DNA of 53,078 bases from Candidatus Sabulitectum sp. (GCA_023145375.1 JAGLDY010000054.1:1-53078); one strand, 5' to 3'. Counted from the stretch's first letter, positions 22,984 through 32,448 are shown. Translations and numbers: made by a program. The notes: a model not told the origin generated them from the sequence alone.

Positions 22984-25277
22984 AGCTTAAAACCCTCATA
23001 GACAGATCGATAAGCTGGGGTGCCAACCTTCCTGCCACCCCATGGCAGCTTGCAGCTGTATTTACAGTAACTGTTATTCTAAGAAATCTCATGGAAGCTC
23101 TAACCCTGGGTATCGTGTTCCCCGCTCCTTCCTTTGTGCTTCATTTTCCAGTTGCTTACGTTTACCCCATGCTCACTCTTGTTTTTGTAATGAGAGTATT
23201 CAGCAGGTATGACACTGCCAAACTATTGAGAATAATGGTTCTTGCCTGGACCCTCACCCTTCTTCCTCCACTGATAGACAAGCTTGCCGGTACTACTTCA
23301 GCGATTGGGTATTTCCCCCTTGACAGAAGCAACGCAGTATGGTTCCTGCTGAATTTCTTCAACCCGCTCACGGCGTTGAACGGAACCACCACAGGTATTC
23401 GAATTGAAGCTGCAATCGGATGCGTTCTTGCCGGAGTATTTACCTGGGCAGTTGCTCCAGACAAAAGAGCTCTCAGGGGAATTCTAAACACGGTTGTTTT
23501 CGCTCCTGTATTCCTCACCTTCTTCACATGGCCCCACCTTGTCAGCGTGATCTTTCAGCCCTTCTTTCCAGGTGATGGAGTTACCCACTCTCTGCTTCAG
23601 TGGCATGCTGCAACAGAGGCGCCCACAACTGGAGCATCACACTTCACTACATATCTCATTGATATGATACCGGTCTCTCTGCTTGCGCTGTGGTATGTGA
23701 GAGAACTGGCAGAGGATCGCTGGAATGAGCTTAGTAAAAAAGTTGGATACCTCATTCCGCTCTACTCTTCTGCAGTTCTGGGAACGGTTGTAGCATTCAC
23801 AGTGATTCCTGGAAATGGAACTACTTTCGCGGATGTTGTAACAATTTCCGGTGCCCTGATGGCAACCTTCTGGCTGGTTACAGCATCCGTGTGGAAGGGT
23901 AGCTTCAGAGCAGTTGCTTCAGGTATTGCTTTAACACTTGCCTGGGCTTCGGGATGGGAAACTCTTGTTTTCGCGGGCCTTGCTCTTGCAGCAGGGGGAC
24001 TTCCCGGACCTGATAAGATACGAAAGGCTCTGTTTGGAACCGTTCTCTTCATCACTGCTCTTTCACCGGTTGGATTCTCTCTTTCCACTCCTGCAGCAGC
24101 TCTTGCGTTGTTGATAATCCCGGTAACTGTACTGCTGACTCAAAGAAAAAGAGCGCTTACATTACTTCTCACCGTTCCTCTTGCTGTGGCTCTTATCGCT
24201 CCACCCTCAGCAGAAGAGGGTGCCTGGCTCAGAGGAGTTTCAAGAAGAACTGACACTTTTGCCAGGTCAAGCAGGGTGGGTCTTGCTCTGGAATCTGCTT
24301 CACGCCTTGCCGCCGGAGGCGGATCATGGCTGACCCTCGGTGAAACAACCCACATGACCGGACAGAGCGAAAGATCCCGTTACGTCTGTGAGACAGCTCT
24401 GGCAAGAGGAGACTCCACCTCTTCACTGCTGAAAGTAATGATGAATCTGGCCTTTGCCAGGGCTGATACATCGGCATTCAACACCATTTTTGATATCTAT
24501 TCCAGTAACGCAGATGAATCAGAGCTTAATGCAGCTGTTACCATGAGGGTAACATTCCTCTCTTTAACCGGAGACACAGCATCGCTGAACTACATTCATT
24601 CCAGAGGAGGAATGAATCCCATGCTTCTCAGGTCCATGGCAACAGCTCAGTTAATACAGGGAGACACCCTCCGTTCTCTTCAGTATTCAAGGGCATTTCT
24701 CGATTCGCCTGCAGCTGCTGCAGAAGACTGGGCAAAAACGATCACCCTTGCAGCAATAACAGGTGGTGCCGACTGGGATTCGCTCTACATCGAAGCGGAA
24801 GAGATACTGGGCAAGTGCCTTCCTGTTATGCTGGCAAGGCTCAGGGCGTCTGTGATCGCAGAAGGCAGGGCCGACAGAAGAGACCTTCTTGATAGATGTA
24901 TTCTTATAAAACCGGATGGCTCAGAGGTTCTGGAGACTGCAGCAATGTGGTATTCTGCCGCTGGTGACCCTGAGAGCACCCTTCTTTTTGCTTCCAGAGC
25001 AATAGCTTCGCAGACGACTCCCTCAAGAACAAGTTTCTCACTTGCTTTGAATGCAGCTCTTAACTCGGGAAAATTTACCGAAGCAGCCATTACAGCCAGA
25101 TACGCCATGTACTGCTATCCTGGAAATGCGGGTCATAGAGCAGTCCTTGCAGGGATCCTGAAGGCTCAGGGCTATTCTGTGGAAGCAGAGCTGCTTCAGG
25201 AATCATTCAGCGGGATACTCTGGGCAGAGACCCTGTGCGATTCCCTTGAGTCAGTGGTATGTGCAGCAGAAAACTGA
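22980..25277 (+). CDS. Polytopic membrane protein with C-terminal helical (TPR-like) region
   Basis: A 765-residue protein I do not recognise. Residues about 20-405 hold roughly ten to twelve hydrophobic segments. Residues about 430-765 are soluble, with paired helices resembling degenerate tetratricopeptide repeats (SLLKVMMNLAFARADTS, ETAAMWYSAAGDPESTLLFA). GGAGG precedes the ATG, which overlaps the upstream lipoprotein stop. The 3' end overlaps the DUF2723-like gene by 19 bases. The context with two GT-C-type proteins suggests a role in glycan transfer or envelope assembly, perhaps as a scaffold. That is inference from neighbours only. Confidence 0.65.
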   Translation: MKLKTLIDRSISWGANLPATPWQLAAVFTVTVILRNLMEALTLGIVFPAPSFVLHFPVAYVYPMLTLVFVMRVFSRYDTAKLLRIMVLAWTLTLLPPLIDKLAGTTSAIGYFPLDRSNAVWFLLNFFNPLTALNGTTTGIRIEAAIGCVLAGVFTWAVAPDKRALRGILNTVVFAPVFLTFFTWPHLVSVIFQPFFPGDGVTHSLLQWHAATEAPTTGASHFTTYLIDMIPVSLLALWYVRELAEDRWNELSKKVGYLIPLYSSAVLGTVVAFTVIPGNGTTFADVVTISGALMATFWLVTASVWKGSFRAVASGIALTLAWASGWETLVFAGLALAAGGLPGPDKIRKALFGTVLFITALSPVGFSLSTPAAALALLIIPVTVLLTQRKRALTLLLTVPLAVALIAPPSAEEGAWLRGVSRRTDTFARSSRVGLALESASRLAAGGGSWLTLGETTHMTGQSERSRYVCETALARGDSTSSLLKVMMNLAFARADTSAFNTIFDIYSSNADESELNAAVTMRVTFLSLTGDTASLNYIHSRGGMNPMLLRSMATAQLIQGDTLRSLQYSRAFLDSPAAAAEDWAKTITLAAITGGADWDSLYIEAEEILGKCLPVMLARLRASVIAEGRADRRDLLDRCILIKPDGSEVLETAAMWYSAAGDPESTLLFASRAIASQTTPSRTSFSLALNAALNSGKFTEAAITARYAMYCYPGNAGHRAVLAGILKAQGYSVEAELLQESFSGILWAETLCDSLESVVCAAEN

Positions 25278-26743
25278 TACTTCTCGGGATCTCGGCAACC
25301 GTATTCCTGATAGCCCTTCTAACGGGACCATCATCATTCGATGCAACAGACGGGGCGGAATTTGCAGTGTGCGGAGGTGAGCTTCAGATAGCCCATGCGC
25401 CTGGCTATCCTCTCTTTCTTATGCTTGTCCGCTTCTTCTCAATGATCTTCTCACCGGTATACGGCCACCTGAGGCTGCTCAACTGCTTTCTTGCTGCAGC
25501 AGTGGTCTGGATGGGAACAGCAGCTTTTCAAAGATCGGGTACTGGATTTCTTCCCGCTCTGGCAGGTTCTCTTCTGTTTCTTACTTCAGCTCCTGTAATG
25601 AGCCAGTTCAACAGTCTGGAGATCTATCCTCTGGCGATACTTCTGGTTCTCACTGCAATGTATCTGAAGGACTCCGCTCTGTCTCCCTACGCTTCAGGAA
25701 TGGCTTTGTTCGCCGGGCATCCGGTCTCCCTGCTGTCCAGCCCTCTCTTTTTCTCATTTAAGAGAAAGTGGCCCCTTATTCTGACATTTCTCATACCTGC
25801 GACTCTCTATCTTTACATCCCAATACGGTCAGGAGCGAGCAGGATAGCCCATTACGGGCATCCAGCCTCTCTGGAAACCCTTTTCAATTACTTCACCATG
25901 TATTCTGGAAGACTGGGTACTCCATCCTTTAACAATCTTTCCCTGGCACTGAGTTCCATTGGAATTCCAGCCCTGGTTGTTTTTGTACTTCTTGCAACAG
26001 CCGGTGGCAGATTCTCCTTCAGGCGGGATATTCCAATAATTGCATCTTTGATATTTCTTGCCTCCTATGAACTTCCGGACCCGGCAGGGCAACTTTGGAT
26101 ACTACTGCTTCCCCTCTCTCTGAGATGTTCCACGGGAATAGAGAAACTCTTTGTTAAAAAAGCAGCGCACAGGATACTTGCTGCAGGTCTCATATTGATC
26201 GCGATTGTAAGCGGGATAGCAGGAGCTGACAGAACAGGTGATGACATAGCAATGAGATGGACCACAGATGTGATGTCTTCCCTGCCTGCGGGTTCTGTTT
26301 ACAGGCCAGTTGCTCACGATACCTACTATGCTGCTTACGCTCAGACAGTTCTTGGGTTCCGACAGGATGTTCTGCTTTCAGACCCCTTTGGAAACTACTT
26401 TGAGTATTCACCACCGGGGCCTGTACCTTCCTCCCTTGGTGGAAGAACGGTTCATATTTCCAGAGCCTGGAACAGGGAAGAAAGCTTTTCTCTTCAGGGA
26501 CTCGTCTTCAGCCCGATAAATTTCAGAGAGGAACCCCTGAACTGGGAGCAAATGGATATATTCAAGTTTCAGAATCGTTCCCCTGACCCGATGGCAATGG
26601 ATATAATTGCTGAGGCATGGGCAAGGAGGATGCTACAGGAAGAATCCCCTTCGCTCAGGGACAGTTTTTATCTTAGAGCTGTAGAATTCTCGGCCACACC
26701 CGTTACCCGGAGAAGAATTGAGAATATCAAAGAGAATATCTGA
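25259..26743 (+). CDS. DUF2723-like GT-C fold membrane protein (putative glycosyltransferase)
   Basis: A 494-residue polytopic membrane protein. Residues about 27-51 contain the DUF2723 signature: an acidic Asp31-Glu34 pair in TDGAEF followed by HAPGYPL (His46 to Pro51), in the first periplasmic loop as in GT-C enzymes such as protein O-mannosyltransferases, where acidic loop residues are catalytic. Several further helices follow to about residue 340, then a soluble C-terminal part. Family members are thought to use lipid-linked sugars, though most are uncharacterised. It overlaps both neighbours (19 and 26 bases). No strong Shine-Dalgarno precedes the ATG, which fits coupling. Donor and acceptor are unknown. 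Confidence 0.72.
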   Translation: MCSRKLILLGISATVFLIALLTGPSSFDATDGAEFAVCGGELQIAHAPGYPLFLMLVRFFSMIFSPVYGHLRLLNCFLAAAVVWMGTAAFQRSGTGFLPALAGSLLFLTSAPVMSQFNSLEIYPLAILLVLTAMYLKDSALSPYASGMALFAGHPVSLLSSPLFFSFKRKWPLILTFLIPATLYLYIPIRSGASRIAHYGHPASLETLFNYFTMYSGRLGTPSFNNLSLALSSIGIPALVVFVLLATAGGRFSFRRDIPIIASLIFLASYELPDPAGQLWILLLPLSLRCSTGIEKLFVKKAAHRILAAGLILIAIVSGIAGADRTGDDIAMRWTTDVMSSLPAGSVYRPVAHDTYYAAYAQTVLGFRQDVLLSDPFGNYFEYSPPGPVPSSLGGRTVHISRAWNREESFSLQGLVFSPINFREEPLNWEQMDIFKFQNRSPDPMAMDIIAEAWARRMLQEESPSLRDSFYLRAVEFSATPVTRRRIENIKENI

Positions 26744-29033
26744 GGCCACGGTACTCTGCTGGCTGCTCACGTCCATAGCGGTGCTGTACTGCATCACCCC
26801 CATTCACAACGGCAACATATTCTGGCACCTCAGAAACGGTATTGATATTGTTGAGACGGGAGAGATCAGAACACAGGACCCGTTCACATGGACAAGGCAG
26901 GGAGCTTACTGGATACAACACGAATGGCTTGCAGAATCTGCCATGGCACTTTCCTGGATACACATTGGTGAAGCAGGTCCTGTACTGCTGAAGGCTCTTT
27001 TCATCGGTCTCTCCATCTTCCTGGTGTACAGGGCTTCCGTTAAGAATGGTGGAGATCCAGGTCTTGCCTTTGTTCTTGGAGCCTTCTGGCTGGCACTTGC
27101 TCAACCTAGATGGATTGCCAGACCGCATTTTTTCAGCATCTTCTTTTTCTCACTCTACCTGTACATACTTTCCTTCAAATTTGAAAAACCCTGGAAACTT
27201 GCTCTGCTCCTCTTCCCCATACAGATCCTATGGGTCAATGTTCATGCGGGATTTGTCATGGGGCTGTTCCTTGCTTCAGTTCCTGCAATGAAAGAACTAC
27301 TGCATGGTAGATACAAAAACTTTGGAAAGTGGCTGCTTCCTCCGGCGGCACTGCTTCTTGCAAGCGGGATCCATCCAAATGGTTTTAGAACTCTGGAGTA
27401 CCTGCCTGCATTTCTCGCTCAACCTCTGTTCAAGCAGTCCATAAGGGAGTGGTGGAGCCCGTTTGACCCAAGATACGCACCTGAAAAAGTCATTTCCCGA
27501 ACTGCCCTGCTTCTTTCCGCGCTTACCCTGGGCACAACGGCTCTTGTACTTCGGTATTCAAAACAGTTAGACAGAGGAAAGCTCCTTGCCCTTCTGATGC
27601 TGATAGTGGCAACTGTGTTTGCCGCCCGCAACGGCGAACTCCTTGCACCTGCCATGCTGGCCTGGGTACCTGGAATGATAAAGCTGCGAATTCCCATGAA
27701 GTACGCTGTTGCATCTGCTGTGATCCTGGCAGTTATCCCCTTCGTCTATGGAGTTCCAAGAGAGATCGGTCCTCCCAGAGAGCTGGGGGCCTGTGTGGAC
27801 TGGACAGTTTATCCTGTGGACCTTGCTGATCTTCTTGAAGAACACCCTGCCCTGATGGAGCATGCGGTTCTTTTCAATACAAATGAGATATCCGGATACC
27901 TTGAATTCAGGTTCGGAGAGAAATTTCCTCTGTTCGTTGACGGAAGATGCCTTCTCTTTCCTGAAGCATTCCACTGGGACTACCTTATGCTCACAGAGGC
28001 TCCGGGAGAGGGGTTCACCGCTTTGCAGAATGACCTGTTGCAGCAGTACGGATTCAATCTTCTGATCTATAACACAAGAAATCAATACTCTTCAGTTCAT
28101 CTTGCGGCATCGCTTCCCCAGTGGATTCCCATTCAGATGAACGGGCTCACAAGCACGTATGCAACAAAGGAACTGCTGGAGGAAACCGGTCTGGATTCTC
28201 TTGCTTTCCGTTACTATGATCCACTTGATCCTTCAGCTTTCCTGACAACACCTCTCTACTTCCTGCCTTCTCAGGCTTTGAGCGAACTGCTGGAACAGAA
28301 GGATCAACTGGGTATCACTGTTCTTGACCCGGCAATAGGATCTCTTCTGTTCAGAACAGATACCACATTTTCCACAGATACCTTGTCCGTTGAAGGCATC
28401 TGGCCAAACACTCTTCAGTGCTGGGAGTACTGCAGAAGGAATGATCTTGTATCGGCTGCAGCAAAGGCCGATCTGACTGAAGACCCTTCGCTGCAGGCGG
28501 CAGTTGCATTTCTGCAGAACCCGATCCTTACTGAAGGAGACGGAATAATGGGAATCACGCCAAACATTGTCAGGACGAAATGGGATGAGAAAGCAGCTCG
28601 AATTACTTCTCTCTGGGTCACCGGACAGCAGATCATATCTCTTCATGAGGCGGACATGTTCATGGATTCTCTCCCACCATGGGGCGTTGCCCAGTGTGCA
28701 TGGTTATATTCCCTGTCTGGACAGCAGGAGCACGCTTTGGAACTGGTGGAACTTGCTCTGTCCAGAGCGCAGGGTCCTATTGTGCTGGAAAGGTCTGCCA
28801 GGGTATTCAGCATAGGTGGTGATCTTCCCCATGCTGTGGAATACTGCAGGCGGGCGGTGGCAATGTCACCGGGCTTTGCCGAGGCAAGACTGTTACTGGC
28901 TGACTGCCTGTGGGATTTGAACAGACTGAAAAACGCAGAGGTGGAATACCGCTGGTTCGAGAACAATGAACTTGCACTTCCGGAATACGCATTACAGCGT
29001 CTTTTGCTGATACGAGAGCTGGAAAACAGATGA
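26718..29033 (+). CDS. Large GT-C-like membrane protein with C-terminal TPR region
   Basis: A 771-residue protein. The N-terminal half (about 10-350) is polytopic, beginning with a helix and then a loop containing FWHLRNG, TQDPFTWT and QHEWLAE, a pattern typical of uncharacterised bacterial GT-C-like proteins (Asp54, His68, Glu69). A middle soluble domain (about 355-600) contains FNTNEISGYLEF and FVDGR blocks, and the last part (about 660-771) has two or three TPR-like helix pairs. The only sensible start is TTG at 26718, five bases after GGAG, overlapping the upstream gene by 26 bases. Together with the previous genes it forms a candidate envelope glycosylation unit; this is inferred. Confidence 0.65.
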   Translation: MRISKRISEATVLCWLLTSIAVLYCITPIHNGNIFWHLRNGIDIVETGEIRTQDPFTWTRQGAYWIQHEWLAESAMALSWIHIGEAGPVLLKALFIGLSIFLVYRASVKNGGDPGLAFVLGAFWLALAQPRWIARPHFFSIFFFSLYLYILSFKFEKPWKLALLLFPIQILWVNVHAGFVMGLFLASVPAMKELLHGRYKNFGKWLLPPAALLLASGIHPNGFRTLEYLPAFLAQPLFKQSIREWWSPFDPRYAPEKVISRTALLLSALTLGTTALVLRYSKQLDRGKLLALLMLIVATVFAARNGELLAPAMLAWVPGMIKLRIPMKYAVASAVILAVIPFVYGVPREIGPPRELGACVDWTVYPVDLADLLEEHPALMEHAVLFNTNEISGYLEFRFGEKFPLFVDGRCLLFPEAFHWDYLMLTEAPGEGFTALQNDLLQQYGFNLLIYNTRNQYSSVHLAASLPQWIPIQMNGLTSTYATKELLEETGLDSLAFRYYDPLDPSAFLTTPLYFLPSQALSELLEQKDQLGITVLDPAIGSLLFRTDTTFSTDTLSVEGIWPNTLQCWEYCRRNDLVSAAAKADLTEDPSLQAAVAFLQNPILTEGDGIMGITPNIVRTKWDEKAARITSLWVTGQQIISLHEADMFMDSLPPWGVAQCAWLYSLSGQQEHALELVELALSRAQGPIVLERSARVFSIGGDLPHAVEYCRRAVAMSPGFAEARLLLADCLWDLNRLKNAEVEYRWFENNELALPEYALQRLLLIRELENR

Positions 29034-29060
29034 ACGCCTGCTGGCGGGGAGGGAAAATAG

Positions 29061-30602
29061 ATGTCGATCAAAAGTAGATTAACCGAATTTGGTTCAAAGG
29101 TACAGAATCTTTTCAAGGGTGGCGGTGATATAGCCCAGGAGAAGCAGAAGAAACGGGGAAAACTCACCGCGAGAGAAAGAGTTGATGAGATACTGGACAC
29201 CGATTCATTTCTAGAGACCGACCTCTTCGTAGAGCACTCCTCCACTGACTTCGGCATGGACCGAAAAAAACTTGCAGGTGATGGTGTGATCACCGGATAC
29301 GGTAAGATAAATGATCGCCCTGTTGCCTTATTTGCCCAGGATTTCACAGTCGCCGGAGGATCGCTTGGCAAAGCTCATGCAGCCAAGATCGTTAAGGTAA
29401 TGGATGGTGCCGGTACAAAGAAGATCCCGCTGATCGGTATCAATGACTCCGGTGGAGCCAGGATCCAGGAAGGCGTTGACTCCCTTTACGGCTACGGTGA
29501 GATATTCCTGAGAAATACCACCTTCAGCGGTGTTATCCCTCAGCTCTCTCTGATACTTGGACCATGTGCAGGAGGCGCGGTGTACTCGCCGGCACTTACT
29601 GACTTTGTCTTTGTTGTGGAGAAAATATCCAACATGTTCATCACCGGCCCGCAGGTCATTAAGACGGTTCTTGGTGAAGATGTTTCCCCGGAGGTTCTTG
29701 GAGGTGCAAAGACCCACACATCTGTTACAGGCAACGCCCACTTCTACGCTCAGACAGAGCAGGAGGCATTCGGACAGATCAAGAGGCTCTTGAGCTTCCT
29801 GCCGGCCAACTGCCTTGAAGCATCCCCTGTATACAGGTCCGCAGCCCCGGTGAAGGACATAACAGACAACATCATTCCCGATAACCGCAGGAAAGCCTAC
29901 GATGTTACAGATGTGATAAAGGGCCTGGTGGACAACAGCGACTTCATGCAGGTTCATGAGCATTATGCAAAGAACATTGTTGTCGGATTTGCCAGAATGG
30001 ACGGCAAGACAGTAGGAGTTGTCGCCAACCAGCCCAGATACCTGGCAGGAGTCCTTGATGTCAACGCATCCGACAAGGCGGCAAGGTTCATCCGTTTCTG
30101 CGACGCCTTCGGCATATCTCTGCTCACCCTGGTGGATACACCCGGTTATCTCCCCGGTGTTGATCAGGAGCATGCAGGTGTTATCAGGCACGGTGCCAAA
30201 CTCTTGTATTCATACAGTGAGGCCACTGTTCCCAAGGTCACGATCATCATGCGCAAAGCATACGGCGGAGCATACATTGCCATGTGCAGCAGGCACCTTG
30301 GCGCCAGCAGCGTTATCGCCTGGCCCACTGCTGAGATAGCGGTCATGGGTGCTGAAGGAGCTGCGAACATAGTCTTCCGCAAGGAGATCGCTGCAAGCGA
30401 TGACCCTGAAGCCATGCGTCAGCAGAAGATAGACGAATACGAAGACAAGTTCGCCAATCCGTATGTGGCTGCCTCCAAGGGTTATGTTGATATTCTAACC
30501 GAGCCTCACAAGACAAGGAACATTGTTATCAAGGCGTTCGAGTTTGCAGGGGTACAGGATCATGGCAACTCCTTCCGCCGCCACGGCAACATTCCTCTTT
30601 AG
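29061..30602 (+). CDS. Acyl-CoA carboxylase carboxyltransferase subunit (propionyl-CoA carboxylase beta / methylmalonyl-CoA decarboxylase alpha type)
   Basis: A 513-residue carboxyltransferase with the full double-crotonase layout. Blocks include KKRGKLTARERVDEILD, FAQDFTVAGGSLG, GINDSGGARIQEGVDSL, LGPCAGGAVYSPALTDF, ITGPQVIKTVLGEDV and LVDTPGYLPGVDQE. It exchanges carboxyl groups between biotin and propionyl- or methylmalonyl-CoA. The biotin carrier follows directly. No biotin carboxylase or membrane decarboxylase beta subunit is in the window, so carboxylase, transcarboxylase and sodium-pumping decarboxylase roles remain open. A GGGGAGGG stretch precedes the ATG. A 27-base gap separates it from the GT-C gene, so it may share that transcript. 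Confidence 0.92.
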   Translation: MSIKSRLTEFGSKVQNLFKGGGDIAQEKQKKRGKLTARERVDEILDTDSFLETDLFVEHSSTDFGMDRKKLAGDGVITGYGKINDRPVALFAQDFTVAGGSLGKAHAAKIVKVMDGAGTKKIPLIGINDSGGARIQEGVDSLYGYGEIFLRNTTFSGVIPQLSLILGPCAGGAVYSPALTDFVFVVEKISNMFITGPQVIKTVLGEDVSPEVLGGAKTHTSVTGNAHFYAQTEQEAFGQIKRLLSFLPANCLEASPVYRSAAPVKDITDNIIPDNRRKAYDVTDVIKGLVDNSDFMQVHEHYAKNIVVGFARMDGKTVGVVANQPRYLAGVLDVNASDKAARFIRFCDAFGISLLTLVDTPGYLPGVDQEHAGVIRHGAKLLYSYSEATVPKVTIIMRKAYGGAYIAMCSRHLGASSVIAWPTAEIAVMGAEGAANIVFRKEIAASDDPEAMRQQKIDEYEDKFANPYVAASKGYVDILTEPHKTRNIVIKAFEFAGVQDHGNSFRRHGNIPL

Positions 30603-30622
30603 GCAATGGGAGGTAAGGATCA

Positions 30623-30946
30623 ATGCAAAAAGAAAAAGAGAACGAAAACGAACTCAGAGAACTGAACATAGATGACACCATCTACGAGACTGAAGTTCCC
30701 GCTTCTTTCGACAAAAGATGGGCTCCGGAAGACGAGAAGCAGATCAAGGCTTTCATCCCGGGAACCATAATTGAAGTTACAACAAAAGCTGGTTCCACTG
30801 TAAAAGAAGGTGATATACTTCTTATCCTGGATGCCATGAAGATGTACAATGAGATAGTTGCACCGGTTGCAGGTACTGTGGAAGTAATTGCAGTATCAGC
30901 AGGGGAACGGGTGGAGAAGAATCAGCTTCTTGTAAGACTGAAGTAA
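30623..30946 (+). CDS. Biotin carboxyl carrier protein (biotinyl domain)
   Basis: A 107-residue carrier. The C-terminal biotinyl domain (about 40-107) has the biotinylation site AMKM with Lys73, preceded by FIPGTIIEV and GDILLILD and followed by EIVAPVAG and GERVEKNQLLV. The N-terminal ~40 residues are charged and flexible with an LNIDDTIYETEV segment common to carriers of this class. It carries carboxybiotin to the upstream carboxyltransferase. GGGAGG precedes the ATG, and a terminator follows, ending the transcript. Biotin ligase must be elsewhere. Confidence 0.93.
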   Translation: MQKEKENENELRELNIDDTIYETEVPASFDKRWAPEDEKQIKAFIPGTIIEVTTKAGSTVKEGDILLILDAMKMYNEIVAPVAGTVEVIAVSAGERVEKNQLLVRLK

Positions 30947-30967
30947 CTCAACTAACCTGAATAGCAG

Positions 30968-30997
30968 AAAGAGCCCGGGAAAATCCCGGGCTCTTTT
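30968..30997 (+). terminator. Rho-independent terminator after the biotin carrier gene
   Basis: AAAGAGCCCGGGA (30968-30980) pairs perfectly with TCCCGGGCTCTTT around an AAA loop, followed by T-rich sequence. It lies between convergent genes and, being A-rich on the other side, may serve both the biotin carrier and the TPR lipoprotein gene. Confidence 0.9.
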
Positions 30998-31016
30998 CGT
31001 GGAGAATACTCAGGTG

Positions 31017-32297
31017 CTAGCGCAGTGACTGAGCCTTTGCCATAGCCTCCATGGCCTGGTTGTTACGACCAAGGGTGCTGTATGTCTGAGCAAGAAGCTC
31101 GTAGTAGTCAGCATTATCAGGATCGTACTCTATGGCATTCTGCATTGCCTGGAGGGCGTCAGTATCTTCTTCCAGACGAATGTAGTTTGCATACATCATG
31201 TACCAGGCATTGGCGTATTCATCGTTTGTCAGACCATCCATAACAGTAAGCTGCTCCATTACTTCAATGGACTCATTGTACTTTTCCATTGTGAAATTGG
31301 CATGGCCGATCATGGCAAGAACCTGATAGGTGTTACCCATCTGAGCTCTGCACTGCTCAAGGGCGGCTATACCCTCGTCAAATCTGTCCATCTCGATGAA
31401 TGTGAAGCCCCTTGTAAGAAGAACTCCAGCCTTCATGTCAGCTGCGTCTTCCTCGCTGATCCAACCCTCTTCAACGCCTGTATCGATGGCTATAAGAGCA
31501 CTGTCGTAAATGGCAAGAGCGTCGTCATACTGTTCGGAGAGTATGTAGAATTCAGCCAGACCGGTCATAAGATCAGCACTTGAAGGATCGATCTCGATAC
31601 CTCTGGTGTAAATCTGAACAGCTTCAGCCATTTGTTCTGCTGCTTCTGTCTCATCCTCGGAATTCATGTAAAGATTCTTCAGAATTGCGCCTGTGTTATA
31701 GGTTGAAAGAACAACACTGTGCACCATGTTTTCCCGTTGTGTGTTCAACTGCTCGATCCAGGCTGGATCCTCTGATGCTGCAATGCTCTCCTGAATAACA
31801 TCTATCTGAACTACTGCAAGCTCAATGGATGATTCAAATTTTGCGATAGCTTCATCGTAGTTACCCTCGTTAAGAGCAATATCACCCAGCATCTGATCGA
31901 ATTCCGGACGCTCCGGAACAATAGATCCACCTGTTTGAAGCATGCTGACAGCGTCCTCAAGCCTTCCCTCTTCTATGTAACCAGCAGCAGTATTGTAAAA
32001 GGCCGGCCAGTAATTAGCCATGTTGGCTGCCATAAGCGGATCAAGCTCGTAAGCCTGTACGAACGACTCTGCAGCTTCGTCCCAGACACGCATCATACTG
32101 TGTGCTCTTGCTTTCCAGTACCAGACCTCGGGATTTGATCCCTCGCCATTGGCAATCACGCTGTCGGCCAGGTGAATAGCATCCTGATACTCACTGTTCT
32201 GAATGTGAACCTTGATACCGGTAACCGCGGGAGATGAACAGGCAGCAACCACAAGAAGACCGACTACCACGGAAACCAAAATTTTTGCGAGACTCAA
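31017..32297 (-). CDS. TPR-repeat lipoprotein
   Basis: A 426-residue lipoprotein made almost wholly of tetratricopeptide repeats. The N-terminus is a signal peptide ending in the lipobox VVAAC. Repeats such as PEVWYWKARAHSMMRVWDEA (about 45-65) and DNADYYELLAQTYSTLGRNN near the C-terminus carry the TPR pattern. The start is a TTG at 32297 behind GGAGGAG; the longer reading to 32357 adds an unsuitable N-terminus. It probably mediates protein contacts in the periplasm or at a membrane. It is monocistronic, convergent with the biotin carrier gene and divergent from the L,D-transpeptidase. Specific partner unknown. Confidence 0.85.
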   Translation of the reverse strand: MSLAKILVSVVVGLLVVAACSSPAVTGIKVHIQNSEYQDAIHLADSVIANGEGSNPEVWYWKARAHSMMRVWDEAAESFVQAYELDPLMAANMANYWPAFYNTAAGYIEEGRLEDAVSMLQTGGSIVPERPEFDQMLGDIALNEGNYDEAIAKFESSIELAVVQIDVIQESIAASEDPAWIEQLNTQRENMVHSVVLSTYNTGAILKNLYMNSEDETEAAEQMAEAVQIYTRGIEIDPSSADLMTGLAEFYILSEQYDDALAIYDSALIAIDTGVEEGWISEEDAADMKAGVLLTRGFTFIEMDRFDEGIAALEQCRAQMGNTYQVLAMIGHANFTMEKYNESIEVMEQLTVMDGLTNDEYANAWYMMYANYIRLEEDTDALQAMQNAIEYDPDNADYYELLAQTYSTLGRNNQAMEAMAKAQSLR

Positions 32298-32396
32298 ATC
32301 ACTCCTCCATTCGGACAGTATCCATGTATAAACGAAAAATACCACTGGGCACATCATGTGGAAATCTGCTTTAAAAAGAATGTAAAGTCAACTCTT

Positions 32397-32448
32397 CCCC
32401 CCTTGACCTAAGGCTTTGTTCTTAACAGACTAAGCAGTTGCAGGGGGG
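32397..32448 (+). promoter_or_regulatory. C-tract/G-tract pair spanning the transpeptidase Shine-Dalgarno
   Basis: CCCCCC (32397-32402) and GGGGGG (32443-32448) flank 40 bases just before the L,D-transpeptidase ATG at 32452. The G-tract is its only Shine-Dalgarno-like sequence. If transcribed from an upstream promoter, the C-tract could pair with and mask it. A TTGACC (32403-32408) may alternatively be a -35 element. Confidence 0.3.

Noticed and set aside
28643-29371. A 242-codon serine-rich frame on the minus strand
   Set aside because: It covers the ends of two well-supported plus-strand genes and has the low-complexity look of an antisense frame.
29328-30191. A 287-codon open frame on the minus strand
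   Set aside because: It is antisense to the carboxyltransferase gene and has no domain or Shine-Dalgarno.
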